Numbered from the stretch's first letter, positions 52,687 to 61,431 are shown. The stretch is DNA of 64,000 nucleotides from Microbacterium esteraromaticum (GCF_017303215.1 NZ_JAEMWU010000001.1:992001-1056000), one strand, 5' to 3'. Notes: generated by a model not told the origin, from the letters alone. A program made the numbers and translations.

Positions 52687-54774
52687 TCATGCGGTCGCGA
52701 GCACCCGCTTGGCGCTGGTGGTGCGCCGGGTGCTGACGGCGAGGATCGCCGCGCCGAGCGACAGCACCGCCCAGACGATGAGCCCCGCGGTGGCGGCCCC
52801 GGTCGGTGAGATCAGTCCGGTCAGCGCGGGCGCGGTGGGCATCGCCGCGCCGAGTCCAGCGAGCCAGCCGGGCACCGTCGAGATCACTCCGGTGGCCAGG
52901 GCGAGCACGCCGACCAGTGCGCTGACCCAGCGGCCGATGCCGCCGAACACGGCCACCAGGGCCTGGTTGACGGCGGCGAACGCGATACCGGTCAGCACGG
53001 CGAACCCGGCGAAGCCCCACCAGGTGGCGGCGTCGTACTCGGCGACGATCTGCACGACGAGGGCGACGAGCACACCCTGAGCGGCGCCGATCGCGGCGGC
53101 GGGCCAGAACCCGCGCAGTACCAGGTCGAGCGATGAGCGCCGTGAGGTCAGCGCGTTGCCGGGCACCGCGCGCAGCGCGATGAACGAGGCGAGCGCACCG
53201 AACCACAGCACGACGGATGCCAGCAGCGGGATGGTCGTGGGACCGAACATGGCGTCGGAGTCGGATGACGACGCGACGGGGTCGGCGATCACCGACGACA
53301 GCGCGGTCGATTCCTCGTCGCTGAATGAGGGCAGCGAGGTGCTTGCGGTCGTCAGGCCATCGGCGAGGTCATCGGTGCCCGAGGCCAGCGCGTCAAGACC
53401 CGTGGCCAGCTCGCCGGCGCCCTCACCGAGCGCGGTCACGCCGTCGCCGAGCTGGCTGGCTCCGGTGCCGAGCTGAGATGCGCCGTCGGCGATGCCGGTG
53501 GCTCCTTCCGCCGACTGCGTTACGCCGTCAGCGAGCTGACCGAGGCCGCCGCCCAGCTGCGTGGCGGCCGCACCGGCCGTGCGCATCTGGTCGGCGATCG
53601 CCTTTGGTGCTTCGGCGTCGAGGGCACGCAGCCCCTGCGCGGTGCCGGCCGATGCCTGATTCGCGCCGCGCGCCGCGTCGGCCGCGGTCGCTGACAGCTG
53701 CTCAGCGGTCGCCGCGGGCTGCTGAAGCGATTCGGCGAGCCCGGCCATCGCGGCGAGTTCGGCGCAGAACTGCGGGTTCGCCGCGGCGTCGCAGCTATCG
53801 GCGAGGCTACGAAGCCCCGGAGCAAGTGCGGAGATACCGGTCGCCACGCCCGCGCTCGCCTGGTTCGCGCCGGCGGCTGCCTGGGCGGCGCCGTCGCTGG
53901 CAGTCACGGCCGCGTCGGCAGCGGTGAAGAGCTCGGCGGGAACGAGGCCGTTCTGCTCGAGCGCGTCGGCTCCGCCGATCAGCCCTTGGCCCAGTTGGTT
54001 GGCCCCCGCTCCGGCCTCCCGCGTCTTGGTCGAGATGGTGCCGAGTCCACCGGCGAGTTGAGACGCACCGCTGGCCAGCTCACCCGCGCCATTGGCGATT
54101 CCGCCGGCGCCGTCGGCGAGCTGCGCGGCCCCGTCGGGGATCTCGGCAGCACCGTCGGCGGCATCGTGAGCGCCGTCGGCGAGCTGGGCCGCTCCGTCGG
54201 CGGCATCCCCGATCTGGTCGCCGATGGTCTTGAAACCGACCAGCACGTTGCCCACGGTCGCCTCGCTCAGCATCGTGCCCATGGTCGACGCGGCGACCGA
54301 GGCGATCTGCTGGGTGATGAGTCCGTCGGCGACCCGGCCGTCGGGTGCGGTGGTGACGGTGATCTCGGCCTGCTGCGCATCAGCATCCCCGCTCTGCAGC
54401 GCGGTGCCGGCGGATGTGGCATCCGCCGAGAACGACTTCGGGATCGTGACGATCGCCTGGTACTCGCCGTCGGCGAGGCCCTCGGCTGCGTCGTCTTCGT
54501 TCGAGATCACCCAGGTGAGGTTGGAGTCCATCTCGTCGGAGCCCTCGACGAGACCCGCGGCCAGCTGGCGCCCGAGCGGCGTGTACTGGCCGTCGATCGT
54601 GACGGGTTCGTCGAGGTTGACCACGGCAGCCGTCATCGCGTCGAGCCGACCGGTGGGGTTCTGCAGCGCGGCGACGAGGATGCCACCGATGATGGCCGGC
54701 AGCAGCAGCACGCCGATGATGGTCAGCCAGGTGATCGGGCGCCGCGAACGTGCGCGTTCGATGGGGAGGGTCAC
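52687..54774 (-). CDS. YhgE/Pip-domain membrane protein
   Basis: 695-residue membrane protein. One N-terminal membrane helix (ITWLTIIGVLLLPAIIGG), then an extracytoplasmic part: a folded region (about 40-190) and a long segment (about 195-500) built of repeated Asp-Gly-Ala/Gln-Leu units such as DGAAQLADGA with roughly seven-residue spacing. Five membrane helices close the C terminus (from about 515). This is the YhgE/Pip (phage infection protein) layout, also like the MmpL/ABC-2-type exporters of type VII-like surfaces. The GTG start overlaps the stop of the MMPL gene by GTGA, so the two are probably translated together. Confidence 0.85.
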   Translation of the reverse strand: MTLPIERARSRRPITWLTIIGVLLLPAIIGGILVAALQNPTGRLDAMTAAVVNLDEPVTIDGQYTPLGRQLAAGLVEGSDEMDSNLTWVISNEDDAAEGLADGEYQAIVTIPKSFSADATSAGTALQSGDADAQQAEITVTTAPDGRVADGLITQQIASVAASTMGTMLSEATVGNVLVGFKTIGDQIGDAADGAAQLADGAHDAADGAAEIPDGAAQLADGAGGIANGAGELASGASQLAGGLGTISTKTREAGAGANQLGQGLIGGADALEQNGLVPAELFTAADAAVTASDGAAQAAAGANQASAGVATGISALAPGLRSLADSCDAAANPQFCAELAAMAGLAESLQQPAATAEQLSATAADAARGANQASAGTAQGLRALDAEAPKAIADQMRTAGAAATQLGGGLGQLADGVTQSAEGATGIADGASQLGTGASQLGDGVTALGEGAGELATGLDALASGTDDLADGLTTASTSLPSFSDEESTALSSVIADPVASSSDSDAMFGPTTIPLLASVVLWFGALASFIALRAVPGNALTSRRSSLDLVLRGFWPAAAIGAAQGVLVALVVQIVAEYDAATWWGFAGFAVLTGIAFAAVNQALVAVFGGIGRWVSALVGVLALATGVISTVPGWLAGLGAAMPTAPALTGLISPTGAATAGLIVWAVLSLGAAILAVSTRRTTSAKRVLATA

Positions 54775-57632
54775 TTCGTGTTACTCCGTTCGCTCAGTAC
54801 GTCGCTTGCGTCCACCTCGGAGTCGGTTCCCTGTCGCCGAGACCCCGTGTTGTCGTCGACACCCCGTGCTGCGGACGACCGCGAGTGGGGGTGTGGGCGA
54901 GAGGTGGGGGTGTGGGCGGGGGAGGAAAGATCGGTGACGGATGCTGCGGATCGGCCGGCCGCATCGAGCAGGCGCTGAGCGGCATCGGGGTCGACGGTCG
55001 TGAGCACGACGGCCGTACCCGGGGCGGCGTCGCGCAGGCGCGCGGCGAGCTGGTCGCGCTCGGCCGCGGTGAGGCGCTCGACGCCGTCGAGGATCACCAG
55101 ACGGGTGCGGCCACGCAGTGCCTCCGAGACCGCGGATGCCGCATCCGCGTCGCCCAGCAGGACGATGCCGACGTGGGATCGCACCCACGCGGCACGACCG
55201 GGCAACAGGTGTCCCGCCACGCGCAGGCGACCCGCCTCGGGCTTCATCCGGCCGGCGAGCGTCAGCGCCAGCGCGCGCAGCGTCTGCGGGCGGGCACCCG
55301 TGATGACCAGCGAGCCGGACGGTTCCAGCCGCAGGTGCGCAGCGTGCACGCCGCCGTCCGCGAGGCTGAGTCCATCGGCGGCGAGGATGCTGTCGTCACC
55401 CGGCCATTCGGCCAGCGCACGCTCGCGCTCGACGGCCTCGCCCTCGATGTCGACGTGCGGCAGGATCTTCTCCATCCAGGTCGGGATGCGCCAGGCGCGG
55501 TCGCCGAGGATGGCCATCACCGCGGGGATCAGCGTCATGCGCACGAGGAACGCGTCGATCGCGATACCGGCGGCCAGGCCCAACGCGATCGGTTTGATCG
55601 ACGAGTCGCCCTCGGGCACGAACGCGACGAACACCGCGAACATGATCAGCGCCGCTGCGGTCACCACGCGGGCCGACGACGTGAAGCCCGAGCGGATGGC
55701 GCGCACGGCGGCGGCGCGGCGGTTCTCGGCGACCGTGCGGTCGGGGTCGTGCACGTAGTCCTCGCGCATGCGCGAGACGAGGAACACCTGGTAGTCCATG
55801 GCCAGACCGAACAGCACGCCCATCAGCACGATCGGCATGAACGAGATGATCGGTCCGGTGCGCGCCACATGCAGCAGGTCGGCGAACCAGCCCCACTCGA
55901 ACACGGCCGCGACGACACCGAACGACGCCACGATCGAGAGCAGATATCCGGCGGCAGCGGTGATCGGCACCCAGATCGAGCGGAACACCATCGCCAGCAG
56001 AATCAGCGACAGGCCGATCACGAACACGCCGAAGGGCAGCAGCGCCGCACCCAGCTGATCGGAGATGTCGATGGCGACCGCGGTGAAGCCGGTGACCTTC
56101 AGATCAATGCCGTACTCGTCCAGCCACTCGTCGTGATGTGAGCGCAGCTCGCGCACGAGGTCGCTGGTGGCCGGGTCATCGGGGGCGGTCTCGGGAATGA
56201 TCTGCACGATACCGGTATCGGCCGTCTCGTTCGGAGTGGCCAGCGCCACCTCGCGCACGCCGGGCAGCTGCGCGACCTCATCACCGAGGTCCTGCATGAG
56301 CGTGAGCGGATCGGTCGAGGTCACGATCGTTCCGGTGAGGATCAGTGGACCGTTGAACCCCGGGCCGAACTCCTCGGCGGTCAGGTCGTAGCTGATGCGC
56401 GCCTCGGAATCCTCCGGGAGCACACCGGCGTTCGGCAGTGCCAGGTTCAGGCTCAGCGCCGGTACGGCCACGATGCCCAGACCGAGTACGACGGCGATGC
56501 TCACCAGGATCGGGCGTTTGGTGACGCCGCCGACCCAGCGGGCGGCGAAGCCCTCACGGGGCGCTGCGTCACGGGCATCCGACTTCTTCGTCTTCGGGGC
56601 CTTCTTCGCGCGCCCGGCGACGCGACCCTTCAAGAAGCCGAGCAGCGCCGGGGTCAGCGTCACCGAGATGGCGACGGCGATCGCGACGGCGACGGCCGCG
56701 GCGATACCCATCGTCGTCAGGAATGGGATGCCCGCGAAGCCGAGTCCGATCAGGGCGATCAGCACGGTGATGCCGGCGAACACGACGGCCGATCCAGCCG
56801 TGCCGACGGCGCGGGATGCCGATTCCTCAGGATCGATGCCGTCGCGCACCTGGTCCTGGTGGCGGGCGATGATGAACAGCGCGTAGTCGATACCCACCGC
56901 AAGCCCCAGCATGAGCGCGAGCAGCGGCGTGGTCGACGAGACCGTCGCGAAGGCGGTCGCGGCGAAGATGCCCGCCATCGAGATGCCGACGCCCAGCACC
57001 GCGGTCAGTAGCGGAAGCCCCGCCACGACGAACGAGCGGAACGTCACGATCAGCACCAGCAGGGCGATCACCAGACCGACCGCCTCGGTGATGGTCACGG
57101 CTGGGATCGCCATGGCGAACAGGTCGCCGCCCAGGGCGGTCTGCGATCCCTCGGGCAGTGCCGCCGCGAGCTCGTCGACGATGCTCTGCAGCTCATCGGT
57201 CACCTCGGCGCTGACATCGGTGGCCTGCCCGTCGAACTGCAGACGCACGATCGCGGCCGTGTGCTCGTCATTGACCATGCCCTCGACCATCTCGTCGTAG
57301 GGGGAGGTCGCTGCCAGCACGCCGTCGAGCCGGGCGAGCTCGTCGACGGCATCCTCGATCCCGTCACGGTAGGCGTCGTCGGTCACGTCGTCGCCATCCG
57401 CGGCGACGACGATGAACTGCGCGTTCGTGCCGCTCACCTGGGGGAAGGTGCGCTCGAGCTGCTCGAGGCCCGCCTGTGACTCGGTGCCGGGGATCGAGAA
57501 GGTGTTGTCGGTTCCCGCGCCGAGCACGATCGCGCCGCCGCCGGCGATGCCGAGAACGATCAGCCAGCTGACCAGGACGCGCCAGGGATGCCGGAACGAC
57601 CAGCGTCCCAGGGATGAGAGCAGAGTGGACAC
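54771..57632 (-). CDS. MMPL-family transporter fused to a degenerate ABC-ATPase-like domain
   Basis: 953-residue protein. Residues about 1-735 are a complete MMPL (RND-type) exporter with twelve membrane helices in two halves and family signatures GIDYALFIIARHQDQVRDG and AMDYQVFLVSRMREDYVHDP. Residues about 745-900 resemble an ABC nucleotide-binding domain (AADGLSLADG, then a P-loop position reading ITGARPQTLRALALTLAG, TRLVILDGVERL as Walker B), but the GK[S/T] of Walker A, the signature motif and the catalytic Glu are missing. The last 50 residues come partly from repeat A3. The GTG at 57632 has GGAGG four bases upstream. Under a divergent TetR; probably lipid or drug export. Confidence 0.88.
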   Translation of the reverse strand: MSTLLSSLGRWSFRHPWRVLVSWLIVLGIAGGGAIVLGAGTDNTFSIPGTESQAGLEQLERTFPQVSGTNAQFIVVAADGDDVTDDAYRDGIEDAVDELARLDGVLAATSPYDEMVEGMVNDEHTAAIVRLQFDGQATDVSAEVTDELQSIVDELAAALPEGSQTALGGDLFAMAIPAVTITEAVGLVIALLVLIVTFRSFVVAGLPLLTAVLGVGISMAGIFAATAFATVSSTTPLLALMLGLAVGIDYALFIIARHQDQVRDGIDPEESASRAVGTAGSAVVFAGITVLIALIGLGFAGIPFLTTMGIAAAVAVAIAVAISVTLTPALLGFLKGRVAGRAKKAPKTKKSDARDAAPREGFAARWVGGVTKRPILVSIAVVLGLGIVAVPALSLNLALPNAGVLPEDSEARISYDLTAEEFGPGFNGPLILTGTIVTSTDPLTLMQDLGDEVAQLPGVREVALATPNETADTGIVQIIPETAPDDPATSDLVRELRSHHDEWLDEYGIDLKVTGFTAVAIDISDQLGAALLPFGVFVIGLSLILLAMVFRSIWVPITAAAGYLLSIVASFGVVAAVFEWGWFADLLHVARTGPIISFMPIVLMGVLFGLAMDYQVFLVSRMREDYVHDPDRTVAENRRAAAVRAIRSGFTSSARVVTAAALIMFAVFVAFVPEGDSSIKPIALGLAAGIAIDAFLVRMTLIPAVMAILGDRAWRIPTWMEKILPHVDIEGEAVERERALAEWPGDDSILAADGLSLADGGVHAAHLRLEPSGSLVITGARPQTLRALALTLAGRMKPEAGRLRVAGHLLPGRAAWVRSHVGIVLLGDADAASAVSEALRGRTRLVILDGVERLTAAERDQLAARLRDAAPGTAVVLTTVDPDAAQRLLDAAGRSAASVTDLSSPAHTPTSRPHPHSRSSAARGVDDNTGSRRQGTDSEVDASDVLSERSNTK
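54836..54917. repeat. modular palindromic repeat A3 inside the MMPL coding end
   Basis: 11-bp units at 54836 (GCCGAGACCCC), 54855 (GTCGACACCCC), then inverted GGGGTGTGGGC at 54888 and 54907; spacers 8 bp, centre 22 bp with GGACG at 54873. It has the exact metric of A2, but the right units have drifted at one base each. It lies within the last 66 codons of the MMPL gene (about residues 906-933). Confidence 0.9.
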
Positions 57633-57655
57633 GCTTCCTCCGGGCAGAGAGTTCG

Positions 57656-57686
57656 ATACACAGGTGTATTCAATACGTAGATGTAT
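57656..57686. promoter_or_regulatory. pair of TetR operators in the MMPL-tetR intergenic region
   Basis: Two dyads 17 bp apart, centre to centre: ATACAC-AG-GTGTAT (57656-57669, perfect) and ATACGT-AG-ATGTAT (57673-57686, one mismatch). They lie between the divergent MMPL and TetR genes and stand out as AT-rich in this DNA. Confidence 0.8.
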
Positions 57687-57758
57687 CCTATGGGAATCGC
57701 GTGGCCACAGGCTGTGCGCCGGATGTGAAGATGCGAGAGTGAGCAGCAGGAGGCCCCG

Positions 57759-58373
57759 ATGACGACACCGACCCGCAGTCGTGAGAACACCCGAGCGCGC
57801 CTGTTCGAGGCCGCCGGGCAGGTCTTCGCCGAGGTCGGCCTGGAGGGTGCGACCGTCGAGGCCGTCTGCGAGCGCGCCGGATTCACGCGCGGCGCCTTCT
57901 ACTCGAACTTCGAATCCAAGGACGAGCTGTTCCTCATGCTGGCGGGCACTGTCGCCGCCGGACGCCTGACCGCGGTACGCGAGCAGGTGACGGCGATGGC
58001 CGCCGACGGCGCCCTCGAGGACTGCACCGCGGCTGGGCTCGTGCAGCGGGTGATGGACGCCGGCGGCGACGACCGCCTGAGCATCATGCTGATGAGCGAG
58101 ATCCGCATCCGCGCGATGCGCGACCCCGCATTCGGAGCCGCATACCTCGCGCAGGAGCACGAGGTTGAGACGAGCATCGCCGACATCATCCGCGAGATCG
58201 TCGACGCGGGAACCATCGCGCTGCGCCTGGACCCGTTGCTCGCGGCACGTGTGCTGATGATCGTCTGGGAGGGCATGGCCGTGCGCGGCGCGATGTCCGG
58301 CGCCGACGACACGCAGATGCACGACGTCAGCAGCGAGGTGCTCGGTCGCCTGGTCGAGGCGCTGCTGGCCTGA
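57759..58373 (+). CDS. TetR-family repressor
   Basis: 204-residue repressor with an N-terminal TetR helix-turn-helix (RARLFEAAGQVFAEVGLEGA, then ERAGFTRGAFYSNFESKDEL) and a helical ligand-binding domain. AGGAGG lies five bases before the ATG. It diverges from the MMPL/YhgE operon with a pair of matching dyads between, so it almost certainly represses that exporter and itself until an unknown inducer binds. Confidence 0.92.
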   Translation: MTTPTRSRENTRARLFEAAGQVFAEVGLEGATVEAVCERAGFTRGAFYSNFESKDELFLMLAGTVAAGRLTAVREQVTAMAADGALEDCTAAGLVQRVMDAGGDDRLSIMLMSEIRIRAMRDPAFGAAYLAQEHEVETSIADIIREIVDAGTIALRLDPLLAARVLMIVWEGMAVRGAMSGADDTQMHDVSSEVLGRLVEALLA

Positions 58374-58398
58374 GCCGGTCAGCGCCGGAGGGCTCCTG

Positions 58399-59376
58399 TC
58401 AGTCCGCCGCAAGCAGTGCGTGGCAGCGGGTGAGGCGCTCGAGCCACCAGTCCCGACGTTCGGGCGATGCCGCCAGGCGGGTCAGCGCGGCAGCATCCGG
58501 AATCACACGCGTGGCCGATACCGACCCGCGCACCGGCCGCGCCTCGGCGACGTCGTCGGCGAACAGCGCCGCCGTGCCGAGGCCGCAGTCGTACTCCAGC
58601 GTGGGGAGGGATGCCGCCAGTGCAGCACCCTGCGCGAGCCCGACGGCTGTGTCGAGGGCGCTCGATACCACCGCCGGCAGTCCCGTCGCGGCGACGATCT
58701 GCAGGGCTCGCTGGATGCCCCCGAGTGGCTGCGCCTTGATGACGATGAGATCGGCGGCCTTCGCCTGCGCGACCGCGAGCGGGTCGGCGGCCTTGCGGAT
58801 GCTCTCGTCGGCGGCGATCGGGATGCCCTTGTGCTTGACCCGGTAGCGCAGCTCGGCCAGCTCGGGCACGGTGGCACACGGCTGCTCGGCGTACTCGAGG
58901 TCGTACTCGGCGAGGGCGTGGATCGCGTGCTCGGCCTCGTCGAGGTTCCACCCGCCGTTCGCGTCGATGCGGATTCGCCCCTCGGGGCCCATGCCGTCGC
59001 GCACGGCGCGCACGCGGGCGATGTCGTCGGCCAGTTGCTGGCCGCGTTCGGCGACCTTGACCTTGGCTGTGCGGCATCCGTCGAACCGCGCCAGCACCTC
59101 GGCGACGCGGGCCGCCTCGACCGCGGGCACGGTGGCATTCACGGGGATGCGCTCGCGCAACGGCGCGGGCTGCTCGTTCCAGGCGAAGTCGATCGCGGCG
59201 GCCAGCCAGGTGGCGGCTTCGGCATCGTCGTACTCGACGAACGGCGAGAACTCGGCCCAGCCCTGTGGACCTTCCAGCAGCAGCGCTTCGCGGGTGTCGA
59301 CGCCGCGAAAACGGGTGTTCATCGGCAGCGCGACCACCCGGGCCGTGGCGAGCAGGTCATCCAGCGCAGGCGTCAT
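58399..59376 (-). CDS. menC: o-succinylbenzoate synthase
   Basis: Menaquinone synthesis: dehydration of SHCHC to o-succinylbenzoate. The 325 residues belong to the enolase superfamily (muconate-lactonising subgroup) with all key residues: K105-x-K107 (AKVKVAE), metal ligands D138 (RIDANGGW), E164 (YAEQPC) and D190 (AADES), and K214 (VIKAQPLGG). The ATG at 59376 starts the family alignment; an upstream in-frame start at 59406 adds nothing conserved. menB and menE lie 1-2 kb away, supporting the assignment over other enolase-family members. Confidence 0.93.
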   Translation of the reverse strand: MTPALDDLLATARVVALPMNTRFRGVDTREALLLEGPQGWAEFSPFVEYDDAEAATWLAAAIDFAWNEQPAPLRERIPVNATVPAVEAARVAEVLARFDGCRTAKVKVAERGQQLADDIARVRAVRDGMGPEGRIRIDANGGWNLDEAEHAIHALAEYDLEYAEQPCATVPELAELRYRVKHKGIPIAADESIRKAADPLAVAQAKAADLIVIKAQPLGGIQRALQIVAATGLPAVVSSALDTAVGLAQGAALAASLPTLEYDCGLGTAALFADDVAEARPVRGSVSATRVIPDAAALTRLAASPERRDWWLERLTRCHALLAAD

Positions 59377-59401
59377 GCGTCCATCATGCCCGCCTGCTGC
59401 G

Positions 59402-59481
59402 CGCAACTCCGGAGAAACCTGCCGATCGGCGGGGAAACCGGCTGTGGGACGGCTGAATCGGGTGTTTCTTCCGGAGTTGTG
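59402..59481. repeat. terminal-inverted-repeat element C1 (family C)
   Basis: 80 bp. Left end CGCAACTCCGGAGAAAC, right end GTTTCTTCCGGAGTTGTG; 10 perfect bp at the core CAACTCCGGA, longer with mismatches. An internal GGGAAACC occurs 20 bp after GAGAAACC. Located directly upstream of menC. Confidence 0.88.
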
Positions 59482-59573
59482 AACAGCAGACGAGCGGTGC
59501 CGGGCTTAACAGTGCGCTCAGGGCAGTTGCTTCTGCCGTTGGCGTGCTCAGAACTCCGTGCAGCGCTGCTGCA

Positions 59574-59652
59574 CGCAACTCCGGAGAAACCTGCGGCTCG
59601 GACGGGAAAGCGGCCGCCGGGCGGCAGAACCAGGTGTTTTTCCGGAGTTACG
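59574..59652. repeat. terminal-inverted-repeat element C2 (family C)
   Basis: 79 bp. Left end CGCAACTCCGGAGAAACCTG is identical to C1 over these 20 bases; right end TCCGGAGTTACG has one mismatch to the left end. Same orientation as C1, 93 bases further on. Confidence 0.88.
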
Positions 59653-59723
59653 TACGCGTGCGTCGCCGTTGGGTGCTGTAGGGCTGTCGTGGGCCCCGCA
59701 GCGCCGAGTACGCCCGCCGGACC

Positions 59724-60404
59724 TCAGCCGGCGGTGACCGACTCGATCGTCACGGGCTGCTTCGGTGTGCCGTCAGGGCCGCCGGACTCGGTGCCCTGCT
59801 TGGCGGCGTCAGATACGGCGGCGACGCTGTCGGCGTCGAGGCTGCCGAACACGGTGTACGAGGGCGGCAGCTGAGTGTCGGCGTAGACGATGAAGAACTG
59901 CGAACCGTTGGTATCGGGGCCGGCGTTCGCCATCGCCAGAGTGCCGGCGGGGTAGGTCTCGGTGCCGGAGAGCTCGTCGGCGAACGAGTAGCCGGGGCCG
60001 CCCGTTCCGGTGCCGGTCGGGTCGCCGCACTGCAGCACGAAGATGCCCTGCGTGGTGAGGCGGTGGCAGCTCGTGCCGTCGAAATAGCCCTGTTCGGCCA
60101 GCGACAGGAAGTTGTTGGTGGTGCATGGCGTCGCCTCGGCATCGAGCGTGACGTTGAGGGCGCCGGCGCTCGTTGTCATCAAGGCGGGCACCTCACCCGA
60201 GGCGCTCGGGTCGGCGGGAGGGGCGGTGACGGTCTTGGCCGGGGTGCGTCCGTCGGCGGGGTAGCTGCATTCGCCGGATGCCACCGGTGCTTCCGCCGAT
60301 GAGGTCTGCTGCGGGGCATCCGAGGTTGACGCGCACCCGGTGAGCGCGAGGGCGCCGGCGGCGGCGAGGGCGAGCAGAGAACGACGAACGCGAGAAGTCA
60401 GCAC
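59724..60404 (-). CDS. cyclophilin-type peptidyl-prolyl isomerase lipoprotein
   Basis: 226-residue extracytoplasmic folding catalyst. Signal with lipobox LTGC near residue 21, a Ser/Ala/Pro-rich linker, then a cyclophilin domain (about 70-226) with TNNFLSLAEQGYFDGTSCHR, GDPTGTGTGGPGYSFADE and the MANAGPDTNGSQFFI strand. The active-site Arg region HRLT and the Gln/Phe set are kept. GTG at 60404 is chosen because TACGAT lies six bases upstream (leaderless type); longer in-frame starts would bury the signal peptide. Confidence 0.88.
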   Translation of the reverse strand: MLTSRVRRSLLALAAAGALALTGCASTSDAPQQTSSAEAPVASGECSYPADGRTPAKTVTAPPADPSASGEVPALMTTSAGALNVTLDAEATPCTTNNFLSLAEQGYFDGTSCHRLTTQGIFVLQCGDPTGTGTGGPGYSFADELSGTETYPAGTLAMANAGPDTNGSQFFIVYADTQLPPSYTVFGSLDADSVAAVSDAAKQGTESGGPDGTPKQPVTIESVTAG

Positions 60405-60410
60405 GGCACG

Positions 60411-60416
60411 ATCGTA
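60411..60416 (-). promoter_or_regulatory. -10 element of leaderless cyclophilin promoter
   Basis: TACGAT on the minus strand with a 6-base gap to the GTG start. Confidence 0.5.
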
Positions 60417-60462
60417 CGCGACCACTCGACCGGCTTCCTGCGTGCGCGGGTGCAAGCGGGAA

Positions 60463-60468
60463 TACAGT
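60463..60468 (+). promoter_or_regulatory. -10 element of menB promoter
   Basis: TACAGT with a 7-base gap to the GTG at 60476. It overlaps the alternative upstream start at 60467. Confidence 0.45.
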
Positions 60469-60475
60469 GGATGAT

Positions 60476-61387
60476 GTGAGCTCCGCATTCGTCTCTGACC
60501 TCTTCGACCCGACCGAGTGGACGCTCGCGCCGGGCGCCGAGGCGTACACCGACATCACCGCACACGTCTCGAACGATGGGCGCATCGCCCGCATCGCGTT
60601 CGACCGACCCGAGGTGCGCAACGCATTCCGGCCGCACTCGGTCGACGAACTGTACCGGGCGCTCGATATCGCGCGGCAGGATCCGCGAGTTGGAGTCGTG
60701 CTGCTGACCGGCAACGGCCCGAGTCCGAAGGACGGCGGGTGGGCGTTCTGCTCGGGCGGTGACCAGCGCATCCGCGGGCGCGACGGCTATAAGTACAGCG
60801 AGTCGACCACCGAGGTGCACGATCCGGCCCGCGCCGGCCGCCTGCACATCCTCGAGGTGCAGCGACTGATTCGCTTCATGCCCAAGGTTGTCATCGCTGT
60901 CGTGCCCGGCTGGGCCGCCGGTGGTGGGCATTCGCTGCACGTGGTGTGTGACCTGACGATCGCCAGTGCCGAGCACGGCCGTTTCAAGCAGACCGATGCC
61001 GATGTGGGCAGTTTCGACGCCGGTTATGGGTCGGCGTACATGGCCCGTCAGACGGGGCAGAAGTTCGCGCGCGAGGTGTTTTTCCTCGCCGAGGAGTACT
61101 CGGCTCAGCGCGCTTATGAGACCGGTGCGGTCAACCGTGTGGTGCCGCATGCCGAGCTTGAGCGTGAGGCCGTTTCGATGGCACGCACGATTCTGACGAA
61201 GTCGCCGACGGCCATCCGGATGCTGAAGTTCGCCTTCAACGCGGTCGACGACGGTCTGGTGGGTCAGCAGGTGTTCGCCGGCGAGGCGACGCGTCTGGCG
61301 TACGGCACCGATGAGGCTGTCGAGGGCCGTGATGCGTTCCTCGAGAAGCGCGACCCCGACTGGTCCCCGTACCCCTACCACTACTGA
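60476..61387 (+). CDS. menB: 1,4-dihydroxy-2-naphthoyl-CoA synthase
   Basis: Menaquinone ring closure of o-succinylbenzoyl-CoA. The 303 residues are crotonase-fold with MenB-specific parts: FCSGGDQRIRGRDGYKY (oxyanion and disordered A-loop), HVVCDLTIASAEHGRFKQTD and the catalytic Asp in VGSFDAGYGSAYMARQTGQK; the C terminus EKRDPDWSPYPYHY is typical. GTG at 60476 fits the -10 element; GTG at 60467 is an alternative. Followed by repeat D and menE. Confidence 0.95.
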   Translation: MSSAFVSDLFDPTEWTLAPGAEAYTDITAHVSNDGRIARIAFDRPEVRNAFRPHSVDELYRALDIARQDPRVGVVLLTGNGPSPKDGGWAFCSGGDQRIRGRDGYKYSESTTEVHDPARAGRLHILEVQRLIRFMPKVVIAVVPGWAAGGGHSLHVVCDLTIASAEHGRFKQTDADVGSFDAGYGSAYMARQTGQKFAREVFFLAEEYSAQRAYETGAVNRVVPHAELEREAVSMARTILTKSPTAIRMLKFAFNAVDDGLVGQQVFAGEATRLAYGTDEAVEGRDAFLEKRDPDWSPYPYHY

Positions 61388-61431
61388 TGATCGTGCCCCT
61401 GCCGCACTCCACGCCCCTGTCCCCGTCCCGT

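Larger units (their letters stand above)
59377..59723. other. 347-base intergenic region holding two family C repeats
   Basis: No gene is seen. It contains repeats C1 (59402-59481) and C2 (59574-59652). Between them, 92 bases without clear structure. The menC promoter must lie in or next to C1. Confidence 0.6.

Noticed and set aside
57633..58412. Extension of the MMPL reading frame upstream to 58412.
   Set aside because: The extra part lies over the divergent TetR gene and its operators, has no MMPL similarity, and the GTG at 57632 has a strong ribosome-binding site.
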